A DNA stretch of 64,000 nucleotides from Aselliscus stoliczkanus (GCA_033961575.1 CM066727.1:150149434-150213433), one strand, 5' to 3'. Counted from the first letter of the stretch, positions 18,301 to 29,291 are shown. The notes: a model not told the origin generated them from the letters alone. A program made the numbers and translations.

Positions 18301-20376
18301 CATGTCTCCAGCCTCCTCTTTTAGGGGTCAAGAGCTTGGGACCTACTCCTAAAGTTAGTCCCAGAGGACTGAACTTCTCCCTCTAGCTTCCTCTGCTTCT
18401 TAAGATCCTGGAAGAGTTGGGACAGGAGAGCACAGACAAATGGACACATATTCCCTTGCCACGCATACAGGTCCCCCAACTCACTGAGCTGTCCAGGATC
18501 CCATTTCTGTCCATGTCGTACAGCTTGAAGGTGACTGTGGGGTGTTTTAGGGGGGCCAGGGTCAGTTTGTGAGGGATACCCAAAGAATTCTTAACAGAAT
18601 ACAGGGGAAACAAAGAGACAGGGAGAAACCTTCTGGATGAAGAGCCCAGAGCTTGGGGCTGGGACTGAAAAGTAGACAAAAAGGGAGGGGAATCAGGCCT
18701 GTATTCCACCCTTAGTGAGCCTGATAGGGGAAATAGTACACACCTTCCACCGCCTCCCAAACACCCCAGGCCACCCACATGAAAATGTATGAGACATGGG
18801 AACTGGGGTTCCTATGGTGGATGGCATTAAGTATAAGGAGTCTGGGGGAACAGAGGAAATGGACCCATTCTCAGGCCCCACCTTTGTCTGGCCCTGTCAG
18901 TGTTTAGGAATCCTGAAAAAATGAGGGAAGGAAGGCTGGGGAACACCCTCTCTCCCTTCACCTTTCCTCCCCTCTCCCAGTCCGGAATGACAACTCACAT
19001 TCTAGCTTGTCTTCTGGCCGGCCACCCTCCAGAAGGGAAAAGTAGCAGGAGACATCACTGAGACATACCACATCTGGTTGCAAAAAGGAAAGCAGATCTG
19101 AGGTTCGGGTACCCTCCACTCTAGCTCTTTTCCTTTCCTTTGTTTGTTCCAACTCTTCCCTTTAATTTTCCTTCTTCTAGTTCCTAGACCAGCCTGGCCA
19201 ACCTCCATCTCTTGCCCCCAACCCTGCCCCCCGTATGACTCAATTCAACTCTCAACCCAAAAACCCACACTAATTTGACTTTTCTTCTGGAGGCCCAGTC
19301 CAGTCCCACCTACACGACCATACCTTTTTTCACAGTCTCTTCTAAGGAGTAACTAGTTTGGAAGGATTGAAACAGTGCCATGCTTAGGTGACTGGGAACA
19401 TCATCCACCTCCAGATAGATTTTCAGGAATTGCTGGAATCCCTCATACCCAATGGCCTATGATGAGAGCAAGCATTACCCGGAGAGTCTGCAGGATGGAA
19501 GTTGGGGATTGAAGAATTGGGAGTAATGGAGACAGAGATAATAAGTGCAGAGCTGAGAAGCATCCAAGGCAGGAGTGTGGTTTCTTGGGCTGAGTCCTGA
19601 ATTAATAGAATTTCTTGCTTTGTCCAAAAGCAAGAGCTGCTGTAACACTCTGCTGTAACCCCATGTACCATGGGGTATCTCGAGGGAGGAGAGCAAGGGG
19701 CGGGCCGAGAATAATCCCTGGAAGTTGGGGATCCCAATGGAGTAGCAAAAACAAAGATGGGAGGAATTGGTCTAGAAGAGGATTTCCCAGCTGCCACTCA
19801 CATCTCCTTGGAGATATTCAGCCATTTCACCATCCTCAAAGAGTTTTAGGACATCACTGACCTTCTTGGTGGAGTCTAAGGTGTGAAGAGAGTGAAAGAA
19901 GAGCATTAGTCTGGTTTGGCTCTCCCTGCGCTCTGCCAGAGTCCCACCCAGACATGCAGCAGGAAAAAAAGATTCAAGTGAGATGAAAAAAGAAGAAATG
20001 TCGAACTACACAGACATACAGAGAGAAAAACATTTCGGAATCTCCAAAGTGGTACCCCTCTTTACTTTCTTCTCTGACACGTGGAGCAAGAAGTCAAAGT
20101 TCACAGAAAGTATATGGAGAGCCGATACCCCAGACATCTCCCCATCTCCTTCTCCTCCCTTTTCTAATCAAAAGCATATCTTAGGAGCTGACTAGCTCAA
20201 GTCCACTGGGAAAACTGGTGGGGGGGGGAGTGGGGAAGGGTGAATTAGAAGGAAGAAGAGGGATTCTCAGGGGTAAAGTCTCCAGAACTGAAGGACTGAG
20301 AGGAAGACTCACATTCCATGTATTTTTGCAGCTGGGCAAAATCATTGGGGCTTATTAGGCCCCTCTCCTTGGCCAT
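6379..20376 (-). CDS. DGKA: DGKA, diacylglycerol kinase alpha (complete coding region, 23 coding exons)
   Basis: Type I calcium-regulated lipid kinase; phosphorylates diacylglycerol to phosphatidic acid with ATP at membranes (known). Coding exons in transcript order: 20376-20313, 19875-19802, 19456-19324, 19073-18999, 18534-18485, 18120-18046, 17843-17724, 17609-17495, 17001-16913, 16804-16685, 16494-16396, 16214-16134, 15894-15821, 15660-15586, 15203-15118, 15027-14938, 8541-8381, 8139-8075, 7840-7750, 7468-7270, 7161-7041, 6793-6733, 6462-6379. All borders are AG/GT and in phase; 2,202 nt, 733 residues (human 735). Start [11 protein letters not shown]-terminal RVH region; EF-hand loops at residues 122-133 ([12 protein letters not shown]) and 167-178 ([12 protein letters not shown]), both with intact acidic ligands; C1 domains starting near His205 and His269; catalytic domain with GGDGT at 431-435; accessory domain; C-terminus NFFGFLC where human ends in Ser. 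One intron (8,542-14,937) is 6.4 kb, filled with retroposons. Confidence 0.97.
8930..10114 (+). mobile_element. Decayed L1 ORF2 fragment, interrupted
   Basis: 8930-9073 and about 9753-10114 look like the L1 ORF2 C-terminal coding region (GATACTGGCACAACAAATAG, AAATTCAAGATGGATCAAGA). Between them, about 9074-9240 is a separate L1-like 3-prime end (GGTGGTGAACACACAATGCA, CACCCCAATAAA) of a kind I associate with bats, followed by a long SINE. It lies in the 6.4 kb DGKA intron. Confidence 0.55.
9279..9728 (+). mobile_element. Long composite SINE (S2)
   Basis: tRNA-like head (GCCGGCCGAGTGGC), body with AGCTCTACCTGGAGCTG and GGCTGCAGCCCCTGCTGCAG, tail CCCCAATTCCCCAATAAAATCTTTAAA. It is antisense to DGKA. 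Confidence 0.85.
10115..10231 (+). mobile_element. Short tRNA-derived SINE (S1)
   Basis: Head GGGCCAGCCGAGTGGC, B-box-like GGTTCGGATCC, end GGCCAGTGACACTGCCCTC, A-rich tail. Perfect 16-bp target duplication AAGAAAACCAAGTGTT at 10099-10114 and 10232-10247, inside an L1. Confidence 0.95.
10248..11660 (+). mobile_element. L1 3-prime end fragments, interrupted by SINEs
   Basis: 10248-10735, 10760-11050 and 11450-11660 resemble ancient L1 3-prime ends (GGCAATTTGGCAATTTTTATC; TGGAATGCTATTCAGTAATAAAAAG). They are broken by the SINE cluster at 11051-11450. Confidence 0.55.
11051..11450 (+). mobile_element. S4 SINE split by two nested S1 SINEs
   Basis: The host copy (GCAGAGTGGCTCAGTTAGTTAAGAGCTTG, resumed at about 11352) ends GGATGGCTCAGCTAAAAA. 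S1 copies sit at 11102-11222 and 11229-11351. The host sequence AGAGTTCGAGCTGA recurs as AGAGTGCGAGCTGA after the insert, a target duplication. Confidence 0.85.
11911..12510 (+). mobile_element. MLT1-like MaLR LTR, interrupted by an S1 SINE
   Basis: Recognised from GGCAGAATAACGGTCCC, AGATGTCCACATCCTAAT, GACCTCCAGAACTGTAAG and AATAAATTTGTGTTATTTTAAGCC. A minus-strand S1 occupies 12010-12130. Confidence 0.75.
12010..12130 (-). mobile_element. S1 SINE inside MLT1
   Basis: T tract then GAGGGCAGTGTCACTGACCC, ending CCACTTGGACGGCCC. Sense relative to DGKA. Confidence 0.9.
12541..12690 (-). mobile_element. S4 SINE
   Basis: T-rich tail then TTTTAGCTGAGCCATCCTGC, ending TGAGCCACTCAGCCGGCCC; flanking CTGCTCAGCTCTT occurs on both sides (target duplication). 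Confidence 0.85.
13430..13504 (+). mobile_element. 5-prime-truncated S1 SINE
   Basis: Begins within the B-box half (AGCCCCGGTTCGGTCCC) and ends CACTCCCCTC plus an 18-A tail. Confidence 0.8.
13552..13669 (+). mobile_element. S1 SINE
   Basis: Complete copy with a 17-bp perfect target duplication ACAAGACTTAAATTATA at 13535-13551 and 13674-13690, so fairly recent. Confidence 0.95.
14025..14370 (+). repeat. L2 LINE remnant
   Basis: GGCAGGATAAAGTTAAAAACTC followed by CCTTGCACCCTACGTTCCAGTCAC, typical of the L2 3-prime region. 12700-13240 may be a related remnant but was not identified. Confidence 0.55.
14657..14765 (-). mobile_element. S1 SINE
   Basis: T tract, GAGGGCAGTGTCACTGGCCC, end CCACTTGGCCAGCCC. 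About 170 bp downstream of the DGKA exon at 14938-15027 in the direction of transcription. Confidence 0.92.
17240..17435 (-). repeat. MIR-type SINE in DGKA intron
   Basis: ATCTCATTTTCAGTTGAGGAAACTAAGGC and TAACTAGTCAGTGGTAGAGCC are MIR hallmarks; orientation is approximate. Confidence 0.6.
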
Positions 20377-20487
20377 CTTTCTTTTTTTATTAAGGAGGGC
20401 CACAAAGGCAACTTGGTAGTAGTACTTTCGGTGCCTGGATCTCCGCTTCCAAGGGTAGGTCTGGAGGAAGACGACAACAGCATGTGG
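20377..20487 (-). other. DGKA: DGKA 5-prime UTR part of the first coding exon
   Basis: Upstream of the ATG on the minus strand the sequence has no competing long frame and reaches a plausible acceptor, CTCTTTCAG, just beyond 20,487. The exon would be 20313-20487. No upstream in-frame start extends the protein, and the MAKERGL start matches the family. Confidence 0.6.
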
Positions 20488-20849
20488 CTGAAAGAGCCAG
20501 CAGAGTTTCTTTGCTTCTGTCTACTCAGTTAATTCTCCTCTCCCACGATGATTTCTGTTCTTTCCTTGTCTCAGGGCCTCTCCTTAAGTCTCTTCCTTTC
20601 CCTGTGTTCCTCCTCTCCGTATGTCTCTATCTCTCCCGGACAGGGCCTGTCTTCCGCCTCTGTTTCTCTGCCTCATCTCTTTCTCTCCTTCATTTCTGGA
20701 TCCTTCTCCAGCTCTCTGATTTCTCCCCCAATCTGTCTTAATTCATCTCTGACCACCCTCACCTTCCCGCCCCCAACCCCGTTTTCCCAGTGTGTATGTC
20801 TTTCTCCTGCTTCTACCGATTCTCTCGCCACCCCCTACCTCTGCAGTCT

Positions 20850-21160
20850 GCCCCGGGCCTGCGCGATCTCCCATCCCGGATCCCGCAGTCCCAGCCCTCC
20901 AGGTAGTTCTCACAACGTTGCCGGAACGCCTCCCGGGCCACGACCCCATCTTGCTCCGCCTCCAGCCTCGGTCCTCAGACGGGCTTTGCCACCCACTCCC
21001 CGAGCCACCCACATCCCGCAACGACCTCTAGCGCTTCTGACGCGCGACACAGAACCAGTTCTGGCTGAGTCCCCAGCCCCGGCCCCGCCTCGCCTGCGTA
21101 CCGCGGAGCTCGGCTCGGGGAAGGGCGGGGACCGGGGCGCGCGAGATTGGAAGGAGGTAG
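20850..21160 (-). promoter_or_regulatory. DGKA: GC/CpG-rich patch, possible DGKA alternative promoter/first exon
   Basis: CpG-dense (GCGCGCGAG, ACGCGCGAC, CCGCGGAGC) in a region otherwise AT-rich. On the minus strand a donor-like CCGCG/GTACGC occurs near 21,100. DGKA has several untranslated first exons in other mammals. No TATA box is seen. Confidence 0.45.
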
Positions 21161-21459
21161 GGGAAGAAGACTGAGCATCTTGCCTGGCTTCCCAGTTCCA
21201 GCAGGGTTGAGCTGAATGCGGGAGTCTCGGATTCTGGGGTCTTCTGCCCTGCTAGGTTAGCCCCCAGTATTTGGGGAGCACCAATTTTCAGCTATGAGAC
21301 CCAGAGACCGAGGAGGGAGTCATCAAGTGGATCATGTTGACCACCGGCCCAGGCGCCAAGTAGCAAAGGGCAACTTGCCTTGAGGATTCCACAACAGCAA
21401 TTATAATATCTCACGTTAGTATAGTACAGCGCCGTTTTGGAGTTAAACAGAACTAGGGT

Positions 21460-21660
21460 TAGTCATATCTGGGTTCCATTCTTAGCTCTGATATCACTGT
21501 GTGACTCAGGCAAATTACATCTGTAAAATGGGGAGAATATACCTGTCTTTCACAGCTGTGGGGAGTAAGTCAAAGAATGTATTCAAAGAACCTAGCAAAA
21601 AAAAGTAAAAGAAAAAAAGGTACCTAGCAAAATGCCTGGCATTAGAAGGCCTATAAGGAA
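21460..21660 (+). repeat. MIR-type SINE upstream of DGKA coding region
   Basis: GTGTGACTCAGGCAAATTAC, then TCTGTAAAATGGGGAGAATA. Typical MIR core. Confidence 0.7.
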
Positions 21661-21829
21661 TGTAGTTATTATTGTAATCAATTAAAATAAAATCCTATGA
21701 GACAGAAAATTATTTGTGTAGCCATTCTAGAGGTGAAGACACTGGAGCTCAGAGAGGTTGGGACTTCCCAAGGCAGGTGATAAATGGAGGAACCAAAGCT
21801 CTAATCTAAAAACCTCGTGGCAGAGCTCC

Positions 21830-22275
21830 TGGCTGTCTCTCTGTCCTCTTGTTCCATTCTCCCCTTCACACACTGCCCTTTAGTCTCACAGCCCTCCTTT
21901 CTGTTCTGTTCTTCAGCACACCAAGTCCTTCCCTGCTCAGGGCCATAAGACTTACTGTTCTGTCTGTCTGGAATACCCTTCCTCACTCTTGGCAGAGCTG
22001 ACTTCCTGCCTAAGCCAAAATGTCAGCTCCTCAAAGAGACCTTCCCTGATCATTCCGTTGGGATGTAGCCCCATCCTTTGCACAGTACCCTCCTTTGTTT
22101 CCTTCATACAACTTATCACAAGTGGAAATTATCTTGCTAATTTACTTTCTTCCTTGTTTACTGTTTGTCTTCTACCAAAATGTAAGCTCCACAAGGGCAA
22201 GAACTTGTCAGTCTTCTTCACCACTGTATCCCCAATACCTAAAACAGTGCCCAGCATGCTGTAGGTGCTCCATAT
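21830..22275 (+). repeat. L2 LINE 3-prime remnant
   Basis: GTCTGGAATACCCTTCCTC, AAATGTAAGCTCCACAAGGG and ACAGTGCCCAGCATGCTGTAGGTG are the standard L2 3-prime landmarks. Confidence 0.75.
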
Positions 22276-22984
22276 TGGTTGTACAAATAGTTGTGCAAAG
22301 TTAGGGAGTCATGTTTTGGAAATATTAACCCAATATGGTTAAATGAGATGCCAAAGTGTCCATCTTGACACTCAGGACGAGAAAATTTGGAACACATACA
22401 GTAGGTGTTAAACATGTTTGTTAAATGAGTGAATGATGCTAAAAAGCACTTATATTGTACACCATCCAAAACCCTGACCGTTTTTCTCCTCTCCGCCCAC
22501 TTAGTTAGGGCTTCTTGGGTCAGGCTCAAGGAAGGTTAGGACCTACAAGAATTTCCTTTCTGATAGTGCAAGAATCGCCTCTGTCCCTCAGACATCTCTG
22601 CTGCACACCTCTATGTAGTATATCATTCCTCTTCTGGGGGCTCTCCAGGAACACTTAGAAAGGGGTTCTGGGACACTGACACCCTAGAAGAAGGACTCCA
22701 CCCATCTGTCCCTTTTTAATGACTATAATCCAGCCTCTACTGACAATAGATGTAGTGAATACATAATAACCTTATGGCTAATGGGCCCTATATGGCTTAA
22801 TTAGCTGCTCTGATTACTCCTGGGGATTCTTAGATGGCCCCAAGATTCTAGGAAATGGAATCTGAGAGAGAAAGTGACAGGAAGAGAGAAAACAAGGGAT
22901 AGCAGGACATGATACTTCTCTCTTGTCTCTGTTTTCAAATTTACCCTTTCTATCCCCCAGGTCTTAAATGTAATATACAGTAAA

Positions 22985-23224
22985 GGTTAAGAGAATGGAC
23001 TTTTGAGTTAGGTGGCATGGATTAGAATCCTAGCTCTTGGATGAGTTATTTCATCTGCCTGAGCCTGTTTTCTTATCAGTAAAATGGGTACTCAGAGAAA
23101 TCAGTCACAATGTGGGGATTAAATGAGATAATACATGCAACATGCTTAGCAACTGCATAATCAGAAGAACTCTATAAATGTTAGTTGTTATTGTTGTTGT
23201 TGTTATTATTATTATTATTATTAT
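22985..23224 (+). repeat. MIR-type SINE followed by (TTG/TTA)n microsatellite
   Basis: TGGATGAGTTATTTCATCTGCC and TATCAGTAAAATGGG mark the MIR. The stretch 23185-23224 is GTT/ATT repeats. 23225-24600 shows no gene, only unremarkable sequence. Confidence 0.65.
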
Positions 23225-24599
23225 ACAAGGGTGGTACCTAGAGAAAACACCTCTGGAGATTAGGAAAAATGATGTCTTTGACCCAGGAATAAATTGTAGG
23301 GACTCTCAGCATTAGTGAAGCCCTGTTGTACACCTTACCATGTCATATCTCAGGCATAGACATGTAGTATCAGGATCCTGCACTTTGCCTGTGGGTGAGG
23401 AGGTGGCTAGAAACTAGATTATCAGGGTCCAAGGACACCCCAGGGCTGAGACCTTGGACATAGGGCTCCTGGGATTTTTTCAGTTGTCCTTCCTTACTTC
23501 TCTCCTCGAAAGTTTAGCTGCCCCTGTTGTTGAAATGCAGCTAACTGCAAGATCCTGGGACCTCTAAGACCTGGAACAAGTCCAGTTTTGTCCTCCCCAC
23601 TCCATCCCAACCCTGAGGCTATAACCTGGGCTAGTCCAGGCGACTGCCAGGGCTGGGAGGGTGGGGTCTGCTGCCTGCCAGCCAGCTATTTGTGACTCAC
23701 CCTTCCCTTCCCTCCTCTGGTTTCCCTGCCAGCCCCTTCCAACTTGGGGTGAGAAAGTTAGAAGTTGACTTGGAGACAGAGGATCCTAAAACATCCTCAG
23801 AGCTGGGAGGCACCAACTCTCATTTTTTGCAGAGGAAGAAACTGAGGCCCAGAGAGAGCACGACTCTCTCAGAGTCAAGACTTTACACATCCTGTCCTTA
23901 ATCCAGTCCATTAAATCTTAGTGTCTCTGATTTTCTAGATCTTATTTCAAACATCAAATACTAAAATTGCTGGTAAACAAGAGATAAATATGATTTCCAA
24001 AGCCATTGCTGAAATTTAGTTTCTTTTTTCACTTCAACATTTATTGCTCATATTCCAAGTCCCCTAAGTTTACCGTTAGTCAAGAATCAGTTATACCCAC
24101 AGAACAGTCAGGCTGACCCAGCAAGGAACCTCAAGAGGCAGGCACTCCTCCTTGGGCCCAGGTCTAATTACTTGTACTTCTGAATCCCTTAACCACACCA
24201 GGGCCTGCATCCTCCTCTTCTTTTCTGGGACCCAGGGAGGGCCTATTCTTCCCTGCCCATCCCTGCTACTAGTCAGTGGCCCCTAAGAGGAAATAATTTG
24301 GCTACAAGCCTCAAAATTCGTTAAACCTCCACAAACCTCACAGATGGTAGTGCTGCTGATGAAGGGGGTGGTGTTTGTGTATGTGTGTGTGTGTGGGGGG
24401 GGTGGGGGTGTTATTATATAGTACAGGAGGAAGTTCCCATGTTGGCACAGTTGGGCATGCGGACTCCCTCATTCGTTGCGAGGCTGAGGAGATGCCCAGT
24501 AATATTTGCATTTCTTCTTCAGTAAAGCTCATTTCCCCCTTTTAAAGGTGAAAAGCGGATTCAGACCCAGGCAGTTTCAGAAACTTTCCGGTGACAGGT

Positions 24600-25140
24600 G
24601 TGGAAAGGATAGTGGTGGGAAGTTGGGGACCAGGAGGCCAAACAAGAACCCTTCTCCACCCCTGCGGCGCTGTGGAGGTTCCAAAAACGGTCTTTCCTCG
24701 GACTCGGATCACTGTGAGCCTACCTTCACCATCCCTCCGAGAGAGCGGGAGGGATGGAGGGGAAGGTTTGGGGGGAACGCTGCCTACCGGTTTCTGGCCC
24801 AGCCCTCCCGCTGCCCCCGCGTCCTGGCGCAAACCCTGCTAGCCCGCTCCAACTGTCACGCTTTCTTCTCTTCCCAGCAGCCCTACCCCAGCCCGCGGGG
24901 AGTCCTCTCCGGCGATCCCCACCCCTCCTGCTCGGGTGGACAGGGTGGGCAGCGGCGGGGGGCTCGCGGGGTCTCTACCTTGCCTGCGGAGGGCGCGCGA
25001 TCCGAGCTGAAGCACGACGCGGGAGCTGAAGCCCGAGCAGGGCTGGAGGGGACGGGCCAGGCAGACGCGCACCGCCCCGCTCCTGACGACACAGCTGCCC
25101 GCCCCCCACCCCGGCCCGCCCGCGCCAGGCACCCCCAACT
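24600..25140 (-). promoter_or_regulatory. DGKA: CpG-rich patch, candidate main DGKA promoter and untranslated exon 1
   Basis: Dense CpG and GC-box-like sequence. On the minus strand a candidate exon ends CCGCAGGCAAG at 24,979 followed by donor GTAGAG. About 4.5 kb upstream of the first coding exon. Assignment to DGKA is inference from position and strand. Confidence 0.5.
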
Positions 25141-25149
25141 CTGGGAGCT

Positions 25150-26800
25150 GCCAGTCTGGAGAGGCCTCTGTTTCTATTTCACCAAACCTCATTCCCCACC
25201 CCCTCCCACGAATATTTCAGGATTCTGGTTTGTGCCACTTTCTCCACATCCTGAGCTTTTCATCTCTCTGCCCCGGGACCAGCTCTGTTTCTATTTTCCC
25301 CTCATTCCAATCACAAACAGCCTCTCCCTTAATTCCAACCCGGGAGTCCAACATAAGCAGGACTGCTGATAGGATAGCTTGGCCGCTGCCCACCCAGGCT
25401 GAGAAGGTCTCACCCTCTCGTATTTGCTGCCACTCGGGACTTCCCTTTCCAATTCCTTTCTATCCACCATTGACTGAATTCATACTCAGGAGACCCACAG
25501 TGGCAAGGCCAGAGTTCCAGAGTCCACATCCTGAGACCAGAACTCCTCCTCCTCAACAACCATGAGCTCCACACTGCTTGACACTACTTGTGAGAATCTG
25601 CCCACCTTTACCTCCAGGTTCTTCACCTCCCAAAAACGTCTCAGACTTGTTTTCCCAAGTCTAAGGACATTTCCTTTTCTCAAGATCTTTCCCTTAATTC
25701 CTGGGGTGGAGCTCTAGGTACAAAGAACACTCCCCTCTTTTCTTTTTCTTTTTTTTAAATGCTATAACCCTCCCATCTTACCTGCTGGCCTTGGCAGGTG
25801 GTGTAGAAGGTCCTGGTTAAAAGTTGAGGTAAAGGAAGATCCTTTCAGCTTCTATCTGAATCTGTTCTGGAGTTAAGGCTCTGGTGGCAGCATGAATGGT
25901 GGTGAAGCTGGTAGAGCAAGGGAGAGAGACAGAGGCCTAGGTAGGAACAGGGGACCCAGGCATCCTGCTCCCTGGCCCCGCCCCAAACCCCTGTCTAACC
26001 CCCTCCTACCCTTCATTGAAGTAGGGCACAGTAACAAAGGCTTGAGTTCCTGGAATCTTCCCTTCTACACCTGATAGAAGAAAGGGGGAGGGGAGAGCTC
26101 TGACTGGAAAGGTATATGTGTGTGTGCTGTATATGTTGTGTGTATGCACACACACAAATATACACAATACACACACACTTTTAGTGGAGGAGAAGGAATG
26201 AATTCATGAGGACCTCTAGTGGAAACAGAGAGATCTAAGCAGTTCTTGATTGTTTTAAGACAGGCTTGTTAGAAGAGACTGCTCCATTTTTATCAGAAAT
26301 ACAGCTGCTGAGTAAATAGGCTTTGGGGGTATTGTTGTTGCATCTGAACTTGAGATCTGAGGAATGGGTTGGAGAAAGTCTGTCTCTCTGCTCCTATGTC
26401 TCCTCCAATCTTAAGAAAACAAGGGCACTGCCACTCCCCATCCTTCATCTCCCCTTCGGATATGACCTCCTTAGTCATAAGGAATCATAAGTACTTTTGA
26501 AGGTCTATTTTGCACCAGGCCCTGTGCTTAGTTCTGCAGGACCGCCAAAAACATAGTCTCGTTTAGGGGCTACATCAGAGTGGCTTGGTGTGTGTGCATG
26601 TGTGTGTGCAGTGTCTCCCCACTCTAAACCATCCTAAACAAATATACAATATAAGTTAAGAACAAGTCCCCCTAGCCCCTCTTCCAATCCGAACCACTCA
26701 TCTAGAAATCTTAGAATGATACTAATCCTTAAGCTACTAAGGTTTCCTTACAAATAACACTTACAGTGATACCACCCTATATGTATGACCTGTGTTATTT
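25150..26800. other. Gene-free stretch upstream of DGKA
   Basis: No coding or conserved-looking exon seen. It holds TG/CA dinucleotide tracts at about 26112-26178, arranged partly as an inverted repeat. Confidence 0.5.
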
Positions 26801-26801
26801 T

Positions 26802-26832
<31 letters not shown>

Positions 26833-26931
26833 TTTTAGAGGCCAATGTCACTGGCCCTCATATGTGGGATCTGAACCGGGGCCGCTGGCATCCCCAGCCA
26901 GCTCTTAACCACCATACCACTTGGCCAGCCC
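26801..26931 (-). mobile_element. S1 SINE with (TG)n in its tail
   Basis: T run, (GT) tract of about 30 bases, then AGGCCAATGTCACTGGCCC to CCACTTGGCCAGCCC. Target duplication approximates ACCTGTGTTATTTTT. Confidence 0.9.
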
Positions 26932-27093
26932 TAACCTGTGTTTTTTATTCCATCATCCTCAGATATGTCCCAACATGAAGTTAAAAAGGCTCCTTTTAAG
27001 ACATTTTTGAGACTCCAAAGTGGGGCATGAGGTGATCTCTCTAATAAGGAATCAGATGGAATCTGTCATATTCTTTGTGTCTTCTTTAGGCAC

Positions 27094-27218
27094 TCTTTTT
27101 TTTTTTTTTGAGAGTAGTGTCACTGGCTCTCATATGTGGGACCGAACCGGGGCCACTGGCTTCCCAGGCCAGCGCTTAACCAGGCCAGCACTTAACCACC
27201 GTGCCACTCGGCCGGCCC
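27094..27218 (-). mobile_element. S1 SINE with internal 19-bp duplication
   Basis: The AGGCCAGCGCTTAACC segment occurs twice in a row (about 27157-27195). Flank TCTTTGTGTCTTCTTTAGG recurs as TCTTTGTGTCTACTTTAGG. Confidence 0.92.
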
Positions 27219-27700
27219 TCTTTGTGTCTACTTTAGGATCTGTGCTCTCCACTATACACCAAATGAGTTGTTGTTAGGGGTTGGGGGAAGAAAGGCCAAG
27301 AAACATCTCAGGAGGAGGGGTCTAATGCCTACAGTTCCAGGTGCTCATATCTTTAATCAACCACATCACGAAAATCAGAAAGAAAGAAACCACGATGAAC
27401 AAAGGGAAAGGAAAAAACAACAGCCTTGTTCTCCCCAGCGTCTTCTTTCCCCTCTTCCTCCTCAGGTGGGGGGCACATCCGGGCCCAGGGCTGGGTCCCA
27501 GGCTGATCGCTAGGCAGGCAATTGAGTTTCACTTCCTGTCAACCTCAGAGTTGAGGCAGGATGTCTGGGGGCACAGTGGAGGGCCTTGGGTTGGGTAGTC
27601 AACAAGGGCCACTTTAGGATTCCCTCTTGCAGAAAGGTCCATAAAGCAGCCCACTAGTACTAGTACTCCTCAGGTAGAACAGTTAAAATCAATGTATCAA

Positions 27701-27810
27701 GGGCTGGCCAAGTGGCGCGGTGGTTAAGCGCTGGCTTGGGAAGCCAGCGGCCCCGGTTCGGTCCCACATATGAGGGCCAGTGACACTGCTCTCAAAAAAA
27801 AAAAAAAAAA
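27701..27810 (+). mobile_element. S1 SINE
   Basis: Close to the family consensus; flanked by AAAATCAATGTATC on both sides. Confidence 0.95.
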
Positions 27811-27994
27811 TCAATGTATCCCTCTAGTTTTTAGGGGTTTCATCCCACACTCTCACCTCTAATGATTAGTAACAAGGCTAAGGACAAGATGTTAGCTAGA
27901 CCTGGCAAGGATGAAGCACAATTGGTGAGAACAAGGGTTAAGGATAGCTTACAATAACTGTGTATTGAATGCAATCAGTTTTTATAGTTGTTTT

Positions 27995-28447
27995 TTTTTT
28001 TTTTAAGATTTTATTGGCGAATTGGGGGAGGGGAACAGCGTTGGAGAATCTGGGAAGGGGAACAGACAAGTTGCTGTCTTTTTGTTCTTCAGTCTAGTTG
28101 TGGAGGACGTTGCTTCACTGGCCCATGTTGGTATCATCATTGCGCTCTTCCTGGATGAGGCAAATTGGTCACCAGCCTCTGGCCGATCACTCACCGCGGC
28201 TATTGGCAGCTCACTCTGGCTGCCAGCCGCTCACGCTGGCTGCCGGCTACTCACTGTAGCCTATGGTAGCCCACTGCAGCAGGGGCTGCAGCCTACACTG
28301 TCGCCGGGGCTCAGACAGCCCAGCTTCAGGTGGAGCTATTGTTAGCTGTAGAGGGCAGTGTCACTGGCCCTCATGTGTGGGATCCAAACCGGGGCCGCTG
28401 GCATCCTAAAACCAGCTCTTAATGAATGCGCCACTCGGCTGGCCCTA
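27995..28447 (-). mobile_element. Long composite SINE (S2)
   Basis: Reads in reverse from AAGATTTTATTGG to GCCACTCGGCTGGCCC. Contains all S2 modules including repeated CTCACGCTGGCTGCC blocks. Confidence 0.9.
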
Positions 28448-28596
28448 TAGTCTTTTGAGACCTTCTGATTGGGCCTCTGGTGGAAGTCAGAGAAGAGGAG
28501 CATAAGAATGCAAGCTGTGACCCCAGAAAACTTCTGAAGCTTCATTTTAAAGCTTTAGGAAGTCCCTAGTCAGCCACTGCTCTGTTTGTGCTTTTT

Positions 28597-29152
28597 GAAA
28601 AAAAGATTTTATAGGGCCGGCCAAGTGGCGCAGTGGTTGAGCACTGGCTTGGGAAGCTAGTGGCCCCGGTTCGAGTCCCACATATGAGGGCCAGTGACAC
28701 TGCCCTCAAAAAAAAAAGAAAAAAAAGATTTTATTGGGGAGGGAACACCGTTGAGGAATAGGGGAATGGAAACAGACTAGTTGCTGTCTTTTTGTTCTTC
28801 AGTCTAGTTGCGGAGGACGTGGCTTCACTGGCCCATGTTGGTATTGTCATTGCGCTCTTCCCGGTTGAGGCAGATCCGTCGCCAGCCTCTGGATGGTCGC
28901 TCACCAGGGCTATTAGCAGCTCACAGCTGGCTGCCAGCCGCTCACGCTGGCTTCCGGCCACTCACTGTAGCCTATGGCAGCCCACTGCAGCAGGGGCTGC
29001 AGCCTACACTGTCACTGGGGCTCGCACAGCCCAGCTCCAGGTGGAACTGTTAGCTGTAGAGGGCAGTGTCACTGGCCCTCATATGTGGGATCCCAAACGG
29101 GGCCGCTGGCGTCCCAAGCCAGCTCTTAACCAATACGCCACTTGGCGGGCCC
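28597..29152 (-). mobile_element. S2 SINE interrupted by an S1 SINE
   Basis: The S2 tail AAAAGATTTTAT appears at 28601-28613 and again after the S1 insertion (28614-28724, plus strand), then the body runs to 29152. Flanked by CACTGCTCTGTTT at 28575-28587 and 29153-29165. Confidence 0.9.
28614..28724 (+). mobile_element. S1 SINE nested in S2
   Basis: GGGCCGGCCAAGTGGC through ACACTGCCCTCAAAAA; AAAAAAGATTTTAT duplicated on both sides. Confidence 0.93.
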
Positions 29153-29165
29153 CACTGCTCTGTTT

Positions 29166-29291
29166 CTTTTCTTTTCTTTTTTCTTTTTTTTTTCTTTTTA
29201 GGGCAGTGTCACTGGCCCTCATATGTGGGACCGAACCGGGGCCGCTGGCTTCCCAAACCAGGGCTTAACCACCACAGTACTTGGCTGGCTG
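29166..29291 (-). mobile_element. S1 SINE next to S2 at the same target
   Basis: T/C-rich tail, AGGGCAGTGTCACTGGCCC, end TACTTGGCTGGCT; right flank CTGCTCTGTTT (29292-29302) repeats the S2 target duplication. Confidence 0.9.

Noticed and set aside
24506..25369. 287-codon plus-strand frame
   Set aside because: It lies over a CpG-rich patch with low-complexity Pro/Arg/Gly content and no recognisable domain.
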